Below are positions 12,150 to 24,112 of a stretch of 64,000 bases of DNA, piece by piece. This DNA is from Alisma plantago-aquatica (lineage: Eukaryota; Streptophyta; Magnoliopsida; Alismatales; Alismataceae). The translations under genes and the position numbers were made by a program. How positions within the stretch are numbered: the first letter of the stretch is position 1; every line of letters begins with the position of its first letter. The DNA lies in contig OY856409.1 in NCBI GenBank assembly GCA_963693085.1, positions 526,674,803-526,738,802 of the forward strand, written 5' to 3'. The notes below the pieces were generated by a model. It saw only the letters and a program-made list of their open reading frames with translations, was not told where the DNA came from and made no database searches.

Positions 12150-13440
12150 AAGGTAAGCCTTTTCCATTATTCCTCCGATCATGCAAATGTTGAAACAAAA
12201 AATGATATGGAGGATCAAACGTTTATATATAAACCTCCACACCACTGAGTTCTTGAAATACTTAAGAACCTTCAAGCTCAATGGCTTCCTTACTGAAGGG
12301 AGTGTGCACCTTTTGTTACCTTCCCTTCTGTGGGATAGAGACAAGGCCAGGCTACCGTCTAAATTCAATCAACACTTGGGATGATATAGTGAATGTATTT
12401 TTTTCTAAGTAATACTTCAATCAAGACTATGAATTTGAGGAATCAATTTTCCAAATTTGTTTAAAACGACGAGGATGCCATTTTTTATTCATGGGATAGA
12501 TTTATAAATATTATAATTTTTTTACAACATAGTCTACAAAGTGTATATTGATGCAAACTATCTATAATGGTTTGTCATCAGGATACACGCCAAGTGGTCA
12601 ATTCAACCGCTAGTGGCTATCTGATGTATACAACTTCAAAGTAGATGTATGATGTTATTGAATATATGGACTGGGTCACTATCAATGGGACTCAAAAAAG
12701 AACCCATTTCTCCTAATGTTTCAGATGCTATCAATCAAGGAGGCAAGCATAGTGTTGATGTTGTTTCTATCCATAGATGGAAGAGGTTACTCTGAACCAA
12801 GCCCATCTATCAACACAACAAGTTAACATTGTTACTATTATATGTCAGTCATTTGGAGGAGCAATACATCATCTTTATCATGCGTATCTCAAGATGCATA
12901 TGTGGAGCAATGCAATTAGGTTAGAAATTATGTGAGTAAGAAGCCTTATGAACCATTTTACCTACAATGTCATATGGAAAGACCACATCAACTTATCCTA
13001 TCACAATAATTATGTTCAAAATCAATAGAAAGTCTTGTACCAAAAATTTAACAGTCAGCAAGGTAAAATGGGACAACCACAATTCAATAATGGTGTAATA
13101 GAAACTTAAACTAGCAGCCACCAAAGCCAAATATACAAAACTTGAGTTAGAATCAATCTTAGAGACCTTGCTCCCTACACAAATGAAGCAAAAGGAGGAG
13201 TTCCACTTACACATGCTAGAATTGAAGGAAACGCTGTAAAAACATTCTAAGAAGGTGGAAAGGGTAGCTAATCACTCAATGATGTTAGGAAATCGTATTG
13301 CACTATAAGAATTTTTGTCTCCATCATAGTTCCTAATGGGAGGTATAATGTCAAGCAAAACCAAATCTTAGAGGTGAACATTCTCTCTCCTCATGAACTA
13401 GAAGAAAATAAAGAGTCTACTCCACATCAAAAATGAAGTA
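12150..13440 (+). pseudogene. Athila-lineage gag, decayed
   Basis: Gag forms the particle that packages element RNA. Across frames the retrotransposon-gag core is recognisable: FKLNGF near 12271-12290, then LLPSLLWDRDKARLPS-like (12307-12360), NTWDDIVNVFF (about 12375-12400), and a SWDRFINII segment (about 12495-12520). These match the KLNG...FSLRDRAKAWL...TWDD pattern of plant gypsy Gag. A lysine/glutamate-rich C-terminal part follows (about 13120-13260, ELKETL, KHSKKVERV). The gene has many stops. It lies about 0.9 kb after the presumed LTR, which fits an Athila 5' end. Confidence 0.6.
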
Positions 13441-13579
13441 CCTCTCTGGGATTCATCCCCATAATTTGATTCTAGTATAGTTGATTCTTCATTTAGAATG
13501 TTTCACTCTTGTTATTAAATTTATTAGAATAAAGACACAATTATTATTGTGAAAGAGGCTATTTTATGGTATCTTTAGG

Positions 13580-14177
13580 AACCATACCTCCTGATCTTGT
13601 TGCTAAAGTTATTAATGAGGACCTGCTGTGCTTTTTCCCTACCATCAGTTAAGCTGATCATCTGTTGTTGTTCTAGGAGTTTACTGTTGTTGGGTGGTTT
13701 TCATCTCCTTCTTGTTTATGGTCTCCTTTATGGTTGTTGATATCTTCTCGGGCTGTTTTGTGGGTTTCCTCTGTCTTGCCCTGCTGAGATTGCTGCTCTT
13801 GTGAAATCTGGAGTTCTTCTGGCCAGTATCTCTTGGTTGCTGCTCCTGGGAAGTCTAAAGATGCTCCTTCTATTTAGTTCCTTCCGGTGTATCATGTTTG
13901 GCCTTTCTGTGTTATCTTTCTGGTCTCTGCAGAGCCTCTTTATTTACAGCAAGATTCAATCTTCTCGATTGAGGCTTCTTTTCCTGGTGCTCGCAAGCTA
14001 CTTGTTTTTTCACCTGATGGTTTCTTTTCCTTTTCCTCATTGCCATATTCTTGATGTAAAGATAATTCTTCTTTCTTTTCTTTTAGTTGGCCCTCAATCT
14101 GGGGACCAGCAAGTTTTATATCACTTTTTCAAAATTACAAAAAAAGCAACAGCAAGTTTTACCGACCAAAAAAAAAA
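13580..14177 (+). mobile_element. 5'-truncated LINE: 3' untranslated tail
   Basis: A T/G-rich stretch ends in agcaagttttaccgaccaaa followed by a run of A (14146-14177). The last words match the end of the long LINE at 17226-23797 (ttttttaccgaccaaaacaa, 23775-23794). This points to a related L1 copy that kept only its 3' tail, as target-primed reverse transcription often produces. The 136-residue frame at 13801-14211 is a by-product of this tail. The 5' edge is approximate and no target duplication was found. Confidence 0.6.
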
Positions 14178-15059
14178 CTTTAACATGATCTCATGCATAT
14201 CATTCATATGATAAGGAGGTGGGGATAATCACAAGTCCAATATTTCCACCATAATACGCGATGTTTGACTTCTATTGGAAACAAATGCTATTAGTTACAT
14301 GAAGTACTTTTTCATTACACATCATGTGTTCTCTAGAGAACTTTTTAAAAGAGGCACAACTAGATTACTTAGAGATTACATGACAAACTCCAACACGATC
14401 AATAAACTACAATGAATTGGAAACATGGCATAAAAGAGAACTACACAATGTGCTACTTATCAAGCATAGCATTCTAGCATATTATAGAAGCATGTTACAC
14501 GTTGAATCCATAAACATGCCAGTTATCTAAGAGTTATTCCTCTTAGAGATTAAAAAACTCAGTCCAAGAATAACAACTCACAATAGGAGAAAAACGAGAG
14601 AGAGCAACATTGGTACGCTGACAACTTGAAGTTTAGATTCCTCTTGACAGACAAGGTGGTGCACCAAGACTCCTATATCTACATAGATGATGTAGAGGTT
14701 GAGGCCCTTGGGTGGAGGTTGAGGACAAGAATCTTCTTCAAGGAGAAGACAAGGTATTGTTGCAACAACAAAGCAGTAAAAACAACAACTAAATCAAATC
14801 TAGATACGCAAGTGCAAGTTCTATATAGATATAAGACGTATCTTATTGTTGGAAAACTAGTGTTTACCAAATTATATTCAATATCCCTTCTAGGTATTTA
14901 TTTAATCGATGATTTATGGATACTATGGATCCATTAACTAAGAGTTTTGTTGGAAAAAAATATGGATTTCAAATATGTGTTGTAAAAACACTATACCTTT
15001 CACAATGAATATGTGACAGAAACAATCCATATTATATGTGACCCTAACCCTTTGGCATT
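14178..15059. other. Spacer, no gene recognised
   Basis: A 103-residue plus-strand frame (14626-14937) has no motif I recognise. The stretch may be the upstream part of the Tat element at 15060, but no supporting word was found. Confidence 0.4.
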
Positions 15060-15462
15060 GGCTCAGGCATGCATAAAAGTAGACAATTGTGGAGCCTCAA
15101 GATGAAAAAGGAGTTTCAAAAGCAGTACAATGGTGGTTTCCTAGAGTCAGACAACTGTCCAACATAGATCTCCAACATTGTACTCATGCTAAAGAAAGAT
15201 GTCAAAATTTGCATGTGAGTGGACTATTGTAACCTTAAAAAAGTATCTCTCAAATATGACTCATGCTACCACATATTGATGTACTACTTGACAACATAGT
15301 TTGCCATTCCCTCCTATGTTTCATATATGGTCGTTACAGATACAATCAGATCAACATGAATAGAAGACAAGGAGAAGACTTCCTTCATCACCAAGTATGG
15401 AGTCTACCATATCATGCCTTTTATATTAAAATATGTTGTATCTTCTTATAAAAGGAACATAG
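15060..15462 (+). pseudogene. Tat-lineage gypsy pol, N-terminal RT part (split gene, piece 1)
   Basis: Reading across frames gives KMKKEF-KQYNGGFLES, then SNIVLMLKKDVKICM-VDY, then LPHIDVLLDN (15263-15295), a YNQINM word, and YHIMPF (about 15409-15426). These match the Tat-type RT order K-E...GFLE...VPV-KKDGK-R-CVDYRDLN...LPHID-LVDN...GYNQI-M...MPFGL. The reading stops at 15462, exactly where an inserted element begins, and resumes at 26955. The 5-bp duplication CATAG is at 15458-15462 and 26955-26959. Several stops make it a pseudogene. Confidence 0.75.
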
Positions 15463-17225
15463 TGTGAGAACCCATTCCACTAAATGAGATTACTCAAAAC
15501 ATAAAACACAATCAATCACTAATTAATCACATTCCCAAAAATATGGGTAAATTAAAATCGATTTCAACATTAGCACCCGCTCAGAAACATTTGCATAAGA
15601 GCCCAACATCTTTCTTGTATCCATACTATGCCAAGAATTTGACACAAAATGGTCTATCAACTTTGCCACAACATATATACACAGGAGAACAATATTTGTA
15701 TATGTCACACAAACAAGCATTAACATGCTAACAAAATTCAGATTCATTTGAAACAACATATACAAACTTTTCCTGCACAGACCTGAGAGTACAGGGATGA
15801 CTCTAGGACACACTAGACTTCTAATAAACTTTCTCAAAGATTAATTACTATAGCTCCTCTTTGCTGCCACATGTTTTTTTTCGTCACTTCTAATTATTAA
15901 AAAAATGTGGCGAACCACAAGGGTGAGACGCATGTCCCAGCAAGAGATATAACATCCAACAATGCTTATTGATTTCAACATTTTAGGTAATGAGATAGTT
16001 TAAGCAGTTTAATCGTATACAACAAATAGGCTCAACAACACTGATGATTAACAAAATACATAAAGGAGCTAATAACAATTATCATCATTTTCCTTATTAA
16101 CCGTATAAGAGATTCAATATTATATGCATAACTAGCATAAGCAAGTCTAGTAGCATATTATCTCTATTAACATGAATAAGTTTAGCATAATAAGCATATC
16201 TAACAACATTAACATGTCTAACAGTTTGAACATATCAATATCATAAGTAGATCTATCAACATAAGCACGAGTATTTGCATAATTAGCAGTATATGCATCT
16301 CTAGATACAAAGGCATGGCTAAAATGCTAAACATAACTAACAAGATGAGATATCTAGCATCATGATTATAATTAGCAGTAGTAGTATAGATATCAACATA
16401 AGCATGACTACTGCATGTACACATTTCCAATCTTATGAATATCCACAACATAAGTGTAATTACTATCTCTTGATTGCACTAAGCATCATCTTTATGTAAA
16501 GATAACAAATAAGGGTTATCATCTAATGTGAAGCGTCAAGTATAACCTTAAACAAATATGCTACACGGTCGTATTACATCTTTTATTACGCCCTGGGGAA
16601 TTTGAATTGTACCATTCAAAGTCCAACTGACCCCTGCGAAGGGCTATTTAGTTTCGTACAAAATCTAGGAGTGTCGGTATCCCGATATCTATTCCCCTTG
16701 GTCAATATGAGTAAAAAGGTAGTGACATATCAGTCAATGTTGCCACCACAATGACATATAGTCAAGATGCTAACCACTAGTCCGCCCTTGGTACAGGTCA
16801 CGACACTAGAAACCAGCGTATACAAACCCAATCACTGAGGTACAACCGTAGTCGTCCTCAAATCACATCATGTTATAATCACCGAGACACGACCGCAACT
16901 GTTCTCAATCACATCAGATGTATGAGGCATGACCACAGCCAACCTCCACAATCTACATTGTGGATGACAAGGATATATCCTCAACCTGCCACCCCCACAT
17001 ACTCAACAGTATGCGCTCTGAGTTTCCCTTAGGAATACTCATTTCACCATCCAGCAAGTTCTAACACTGAAGATGGTTCTATGCCATAGGGCACTACATG
17101 ATTAGAGTTGCACTTGATTAGTTATGCCAATTGGGTGAATTAAGGCTACATCAAACAACTGGACATATAAACCCTAATTCACTTCTAGCAAGCATATAAA
17201 TATCACAACTTTGAAAAGCATATAA

Positions 17226-18600
17226 ATGGCTCCCGTTCCTGTTCCCCCCGCAGCGCGCGATAGGGCGATTGGTAAGGCGACGATGGCGGCTTCTTGGCGA
17301 CGAAATATTGACGTGTGAGATTGTGATGACTCAGTCAGATCTTCGTTTGATCCAAAATCACAATCTATGACAAATGTAGATCCTATTCTATCACCGCTAT
17401 CTTCTCCGACTAAATGGGAAGTGTTCAAGACAATACAATTTGGGAGCAAGGGAGCCATGAAGATGATGGAGATTACCATGAGAGATGGCAAGATACTATT
17501 ATCCAAAGAAGGAAGCCACTGAGAATGCAAAAAGATGGAAGAGATGCTTGTTGGGGTATGTGGTGGATTTTTAGCCTCATATACCTACTTTGGCAAAGCA
17601 TTTTGAAGAGATCTGGGATGTGCATGGGACATTTGAAATATTCAAAAGAGGGAACAGGCTATTTCTGGTAAAGTTCTCAAATCAAGTAGATCTGGAAATT
17701 GTTCTGAAGGGGGATTGGTCTGTGTTACATAGGCCAGTTGTCTTAAGGATGTGGAAGATTGGAGATAAACTAAACAAAGTGGTGCTAGAAGGTGTTCCAG
17801 TATGGGTGAATATCACTAACCTGCCATTGGAGCTTTGGGATGTCAGATCTTTTGAACGAATCGACTCCTATCTGGGAAATCCTGTCAGGATGGATGAGAG
17901 TATTAATTCATTCAGATGCATTGAGTATGCTTAGATTCAAGTTATCATGAACACAAGCTCCACATTTCCTGATAAAATCATGATGGTAAGTGAGGAAGGG
18001 GATGAACAGGAAATTCGCCTAAGTTATGATTGGATTCTATATAAATGTAATTCATGTGGTTTCTTTGGTCATGATGATTGCGAGAGAAAGCATTTAAAGC
18101 CCAAGATACCTGCTGGGGTGAGATGAGTTCAGAAGAAAGTCTGCGAAGTCAAAAAGCCTCCAGGTCCTAGCCGTCATGATACTTCTCCCACTGGAAGGTC
18201 TCAGGATGGGGGTCTATTTTTTGTTGAAGAGATTTTGTATGATGATGAGATAGTCCAAAAGAAGATTAGTTTGCTGAAAGAGATTCTAGTTATTGAATAT
18301 TTGAATCTATCGAAGGAAGTTAATGAAGGTTTAGATGTTGAGATTTGTAATGAGTCAGGGTGCTTCCCTTCAACCCCTTCTCCAAATCTGATCGGTAACC
18401 ATAATACTCCAGAAAGTTATTATAGTTCCCAGGCATCCTTGAGATCTATTAGAAATGTTCCATTAGACAAAAATCATAAGGATCCACCTAAATGTCAAAT
18501 GAAACTTAACATTGGGGACTACTCTGCAATCCATGGTGATTTGGCGATGACTTCCACAAGAACTGAGGCTGTCAGTTCAATAGCCCCAGGGGTTAAATGA
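17226..18600 (+). pseudogene. LINE ORF1: RNA-binding DUF4283-like protein with zinc knuckle
   Basis: ORF1 proteins of plant L1 elements bind element RNA. The start chosen is ATG 17226 (MAPVPVPPAARDRAIG). A stop follows after about 30 codons and the reading changes frame near 17590. The core MAKHFEEIWDVHGTFEI (17590 on) then contains FLVKFSNQVDLEIVLKG, GDWSVLHRPVVLRMW and the segment VPVWVNITNLPLELW, which are typical of the DUF4283-like domain. A zinc knuckle reads C-NSCGFFGH-DDCERKH (about 18046-18093). The reading ends with GVK and TGA at 18598-18600, overlapping the ORF2 start. Broken by stops and at least one frameshift. Confidence 0.75.
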
Positions 18601-21600
18601 GTCCCTCTATCACTGTTACCTCTTGGAATGTCAGGGGAATCAATAAAAAAGTTCTTGACATCCAAGAGGAAATAAGAAGAGCCAACTATGACATAGTGGT
18701 TCATGTGGAAACCAAGATTAGAAGCAAAAAAGTTGAGAAGTTTATGCGTAGATACTTTGAAGAGTATAACTAGTTTTTGAATCTAAAATCTCATTCTCTT
18801 GGTAGAGTTCTCATTCTTTGTACGGAGGGACGTTGCAATGTTCAATTCATTGATGAAGGTGATCAGGTTATTCACAGCAAAGTTGAGAAATATGGTTGCA
18901 GCTTCTTATTATTTGTCATCTATGGACATAACGATGATCAGGATAGAGTTAGTCTTTGGGATAATTTGAGTAACTTTGTGAGGAATGTTAGTGAATTTTG
19001 GATCATAATGGGGGACTTCAATGTTGTGAGGAAATCAGAGGAGAAAATTGGCACGTTAACTCCCACTGCCAAATCTATGTCCAACTTCAATGATTTTGTT
19101 CTTGACCATGGTCTTTTTGAGTTGGATCTTGACGGACCCTACTTCACATGGGATAGCAACAAGAAGGAGAACATTTCATAGCCACAAAGATAGATAAAAT
19201 CATTTACAATGGTATTTTTCAATCTAGTTATGATCAATTCCATGGGGAAAGTATCTCTAATATTATAAGTGATCATCGTAGATTATGCTTATGCTTGGGT
19301 GAGCAAAGAAAGATTAAATCACCTTTTAGATTCATCAATGGATGGATTCAACACAAAGATTTTGAAAACATTTTGCATGATGCTTGGAAGATAGAGGTGG
19401 TCGGCTATGCTTCTTTTAAACTTTATAGAAAGTTGGAAAATCTTAAACTGAGTCTGAAGAAATGGAACAAGGATGGTTTTGGGAATGAATCCGCCAATGT
19501 TCTTGATATTAGTGACATTGCCATGGCTTCTCAGAAGGAGGAAGATTTGAATCATGGTGATCCTCTTTTAATAAGTGTGGCAAACCTGAAAAGGAAAGAA
19601 GTTGCAATTGCTGAAGAGAGTCTCCTTAGACAGAAATCCTGAGTTCAATGGCTGAAAGAAGGTAATTTAAACATGAATTTTTTTTACTCATCTCTCATAA
19701 CAAGGAGTAGGAATGCTATCAATAGTCTCATGGTTAATGATTCTATCACAAGGGACCATGAGAAGATTTGGGAATCTATTGCTGACTTTTATAACTCCTT
19801 ATTCTACAATGTTGACAAAGGGAGTGTGTGGGTTGGTAATTGGAATGGTCCTAAAATTAGTAGCATCCAAAATTCCTTGCTTACGAAGAATGTCATGAGG
19901 AAAGAAGTTGATGACATTATCGTTGAGTTGAATGAGGACAATTGCCCTGGTCTTGATGGCTTCAATGAATGCTTTTATAAGTATGCTTGGAAGATCATTG
20001 GTGATGATGCATTCGAGGCCATCTCTGATTTTTTTGTTAATGGTAGGATTTTGATGAAATCCAATAGAACTTTTATTACTCTTCTGCCCAAGGTAAATGA
20101 CTCTAATATGATCACCAATTGGTGCCTGATAGCTCTATGTAATGTCTTCTATAAACTTTTACCAAAAATCTTGGCTAACAGGTTACAGGGTGTGCTTCCT
20201 AGCATAATTGACAACTCCCAATGTGCCTTTGTCAAAGGGAGGAGTATCAAAGATGCAGTGCTACTTGCCAACGAGATTCTAAGTGATTTTAAGAAGAAAA
20301 ACTGCTCTAATATGTGTATCCAAGCTGATTTATCTAAAGCCTACAATTCTATAAGCTGGAGATATCTTTTCTCAATCCTTTATAAGATGGGATTTTCTAA
20401 CAAGTGGATTAGTTGGATTGAATCTATCTTTACCTCCACCTCATATCAAATTCTTATTAATGAAGAGCCTTCAAATTTTACCTTTTTCTCTAATGGTGTT
20501 AGACAAGGTGACCGAATTGCCCCATATTTGTTTGTGATTGCTATGCAGGGACTTACAGGATTATTTAAGGAAAGCGTTGAAAAGAAAGATATCATTCCTG
20601 ATTCTATTTATAAGAACTGCCATCGTTCTCACATTATGTTTGTCAATGATCTGATGGTGTTTGCCAAGGCTTCAACCCTTAATGCTAGCAATATCAAGAA
20701 GATCTTGGACAAGTTCGCCAACACGTCTGGCTTGGAAGTTAACAATGAGAAAAGTAGGGTGTTCATGGGAGGTGCTAATCTGGTTGATGACATTCCTAAC
20801 CTACTGGGGATGAGAGTGGAAGATATCTATGAGACTAAATATCTTGGACTCCCTTTATTTTCTGGTAAAATTAGAAAGAAGCAATGTGACAAATTGATTG
20901 ATAGGATTAAGAAAAGGTTGGAGTGCTGTAAATCGAAGCTTTTATCTATGGCTAGTAGAATTGAGCTTACCAAGTCTACTTTGTCCACTATGCACCTCTA
21001 CTGGGTTATGGATTTCCCCATCCCAAGTTCTACTCTAGAGGAGATTGACAGGATTTGTAGGGACTTCTTATGGGGTAAATTTGAAAATAAGAGGAATCTA
21101 CACCTTATTAAATGGGATGTAGTTTCATTGTCTAAGGCTGAAGGTGGTCTAGGGATCAGGAAAAGCAAGGAATTATCAGATGCTTGTCTTATTCAACATG
21201 TGTGGGATATAGCAAGGAAGAAGGATAGCCTCTGGGTGAAATGGATTGGAGAAAAATATTTCAAAAAGGAAACCTATTGGAGCAGTGAAGTCCCTGCAAA
21301 TCATTCGTGGATGCTCAAATGTATCATTAGATGATCTCCTATCCTTAAAAAGCATTTTAGTATTAAGTTTGGTCATGGATGCAGCATTAAGGTTTGGAAG
21401 GATCTGTGGCTTTTTGGAAAATTTCTATATGATGTTGTTGATAAGAATATGAGCATCAGGGCAGGGATCCCTTTATATGCTTAGTTGAACTCTATTATTA
21501 TCAATGGGAGATGGTCCATTAATAATTATCATTGTTCACTTTTTATCTTGGACCTTCTGAATAGCACGAGTATTCATAATTTTAAGAAAGATCAGTATCT

Positions 21601-22103
21601 CTTTGATGGTCATGAGAAAGTTCTGTTCAAATCTATCTGGGAGAGTATCAAGAGCAGAGGGGCAGAAGATATAAAGTTTATCTGGATTTGGAAAAGCAAA
21701 ATCCATGCCAATAGCAAGATACATGTTTAGAAATCCATCCCTAACAAGATTCCTACCTTGGATTATACTAGAAGAAGAGGTATTCTCGTTGCATCGATTT
21801 TTTTTTCTTTATATGAATGGCTATGAAGATACGCACCACATTTGTTTTGATTGTACATTTACAAAAGATATCTGGAATGTAGCTCTAAATTGCAAACTCA
21901 TTGACAAGGTTCTAGCTAGTTGGGAAGATATTGTGTCCATGAATGACTTTAAGGCCAGTATTATATCCCCCCTTATTCTTTACTATGCATGGCATGAAAG
22001 AAATAATAGAGTTCATAACAATGCATACAGGAACTCGAGTACTCTTTGGAAATCTTTTTCTGGCGATTACTCCATGCTAGATGATTCCACTTATGCCTTT
22101 TGA
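18597..22103 (+). pseudogene. LINE ORF2: endonuclease and reverse transcriptase, decayed
   Basis: ORF2 nicks target DNA and reverse-transcribes the element RNA. Starting at ATG 18597 the reading opens MSPSITVTSWNVRGIN, the first motif of apurinic-type endonucleases. A glutamate motif (VETKI) and MGDFNVV (about 19008-19027) with the catalytic Asp-Asn pair intact follow. After a stop near 18772 and a frameshift near 19180, the RT occupies a 553-residue frame at 19673-21334. It has CPGLDGF, DLSKAYNSISW and GVRQGD. The catalytic FADD reads FVND (about 20639-20650), so one alanine and one aspartate are changed. A zinc-ribbon-like segment (HHICFDCTFTKDIW, about 21835-21880) closes the protein. Non-functional. 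Confidence 0.85.
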
Positions 22104-23797
22104 AGCTTGTATGTTTTCTCTAGTTGCTCTGCTTCGATCTCAGTGTTTTCTGGACATTGTGTGTTTCATGTCCTTTCTTGGTTTCTTGGTCTTTTGTTGA
22201 GCTCTTATGCTGTTGGAATGAACTTTTCTATAGTTTCCTCCCTAAAGACGTGTTGAAGGGATGATAGTTGTGATGATACAAGATATACGTGAAGGTTTCT
22301 TTAGCCATCACTTCAGTGTTTTGGTTTGGTCTGATGAATCTATCCCCGTTGACATAGGGTATGCTTCTTGATGCCTTTGGTGACGGTTGAGGCCCATTTG
22401 CTTGGGTGTTGATGCTGCGAGTAGGGTTTTGTTTCAATATGCCTCTGTTGATGGTGTTGGTTGAGTCCCCATTTTTTATGGGTGTTAATATTCCCCTCTC
22501 ACTGAAGTTTTGGTGATGGTCTTGGCCTTTGTTGAAGGGTGGTGTTGCTCTCTTCTCCTATTGAGCTTTGCTGATAGTAGTGATATGATGGCTCCCCTCT
22601 CACTTTCAAAGTGACGGTTGAGTTTCTCTAGATCTATGGAGCTTCCTGATTCTAAGTTTTCTATTCTGCAGCTTGCTTGATAGTTCATCAACAACTAAAT
22701 TGCTTATTGAAGCTGCCTCTAGTGATGGTTGAGTCCCCATTTCTATATGGGTGTCGATGCTCCCCTATCACTACTATGATGTGATGATTGTTTTCTATTG
22801 AATCTGATCTTTCCATCATATGTTATATTGATGATGGGTAGCGTTGGTCTTATTCATATGGTTTGCTTCTTGTTTGGCCTATTCAGTTCAGTATATTTTT
22901 TGTTTGTGATTGTCGAGCCCTTTTGCTGAAAGGGTAAGAGGCTCTTTTCATACGAATGATGCGGCAAGAAGGGTTATGTTTTAAGGTTTATGTGTAATCT
23001 GCTTATGGTCCTTCTGTGTTGTTGAGGTCTGTGTTATTTTATCTGATGGTTTGGTTCATTTCTCTCTAGTGAAATGACAGATTAGTCTTTTGCTTCTGGT
23101 GATGGTTGAGTCCCCATTTTTATGGGTGTTGATGCTCCCCTCTCACTACAATTTTTTATGATGGTGCTGGCCTTTGTTGAAGGGTGTTGATGCTCTCTTT
23201 TCCTTTAGAGATTCTCTGTTAGTAGTGTTTTGATGGATCCCCTCTCACTTGCAAAGTGATGGTTGAGTTTATCTGGTTCTCTGGACCTTCCCAAATCTGA
23301 GTTGGATATATGCATATTGATTGATAGTTCAAAATCATTTTAGTAGTTTGTTAATGTTGCCTCTAATGATGGTTGAGTCCCCATTTTTATATGGGTGTCG
23401 ATGCTCCCCTCTCACTACTGTGATGTGATGATAGAACTTTCTTGATTCCGATTTCTACTGCATATGTTAGATCGAAGTTGATTGGCTTTAGCTTCTCTCT
23501 TTTGGTTTGGTTTTGCGTTGGCTTTTAGTTCTATATCTAGGTGAAGGACATGGTTTAGTTTCTTGGAGTTTTGTTCACTAGATATCTATCTCCTCTAGTT
23601 CCCTTTTGGTTCCTTTCCCAAAATATCCTTTGGCAGAAGGCTACTATCATGAGTTCATTCGTTCTTCTTTTGTATGTAGGCTTGTACAGTTTTTCTTAGT
23701 TTTTTCACTACCTTCAGTTGAAGGTAGTATGCAATGTACAGACACTAAAAGAAAATACAAAAATAGCAACACGATTTTTTACCGACCAAAACAAAAG
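22104..23797 (+). repeat. LINE 3' region with internal higher-order repeats
   Basis: A word of about 50 bases, gatggttgagtccccatttt continuing to gggtgttgatgctcccctct and cactac, recurs at about 22459, 22723, 23099 and 23367, with a weaker copy at 22377. A second word, ggcctttgttgaagggtg, recurs at about 22527 and 23170. The spacings 22459 to 23099 and 22723 to 23367 are both about 640, so a block of roughly 640 bases is duplicated in tandem. It ends with the accgaccaaaacaaaag tail. No coding role seen. Confidence 0.75.
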
Positions 23798-23880
23798 ATA
23801 TAAAATGTGTGAAACATAATTTCTCATCTCATCATCACATGGTACTATTCACTTTCCATTCATGAGACCACATTAGTCAT

Positions 23881-24112
23881 CATACTATCACAAGATATGA
23901 AACCTTTTCACAATATCATAGGGTATCAACCCTTATCAACATAAGAGGATTACACCTCATTCAGGGCTCAACCATGCCCAAATATAATTAAGACCATCAT
24001 ACTATCACAGGATATAAATCCTTTTCATAATATCATAGGGTATCAACCCTTATCAACACGAAGATTACACCTCATTTAGGGCTCAACCATGCCCAAAGGT
24101 CGTTATGACCAT
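23881..24112. repeat. 117-bp tandem duplication in the inserted LTR
   Basis: Units start catactatcacaagatat at 23881 and catactatcacaggatat at 23998. Both contain cataatatcatagggtatca-like and gggctcaaccatgccca words. It lies in the minus-strand LTR element just after the LINE. Confidence 0.8.

Larger units (their letters stand above)
17226..23797 (+). mobile_element. L1-type LINE, near full length, decayed
   Basis: A non-LTR retrotransposon with ORF1 (17226-18600), ORF2 (18597-22103), a long 3' region (22104-23780) and an A-rich end after accgaccaaaac. It interrupts the LTR element at 15463-26954. A possible imperfect target duplication is aaagcatataaat (about 17215-17227) against aaagatataaaat (about 23795-23807), which is weak because both are AT-rich. 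Confidence 0.8.

Noticed and set aside
13801..14211. 136-residue hydrophobic plus-strand frame
   Set aside because: It lies in the T-rich 3' tail of a truncated LINE, and its hydrophobicity follows from T-rich codons.
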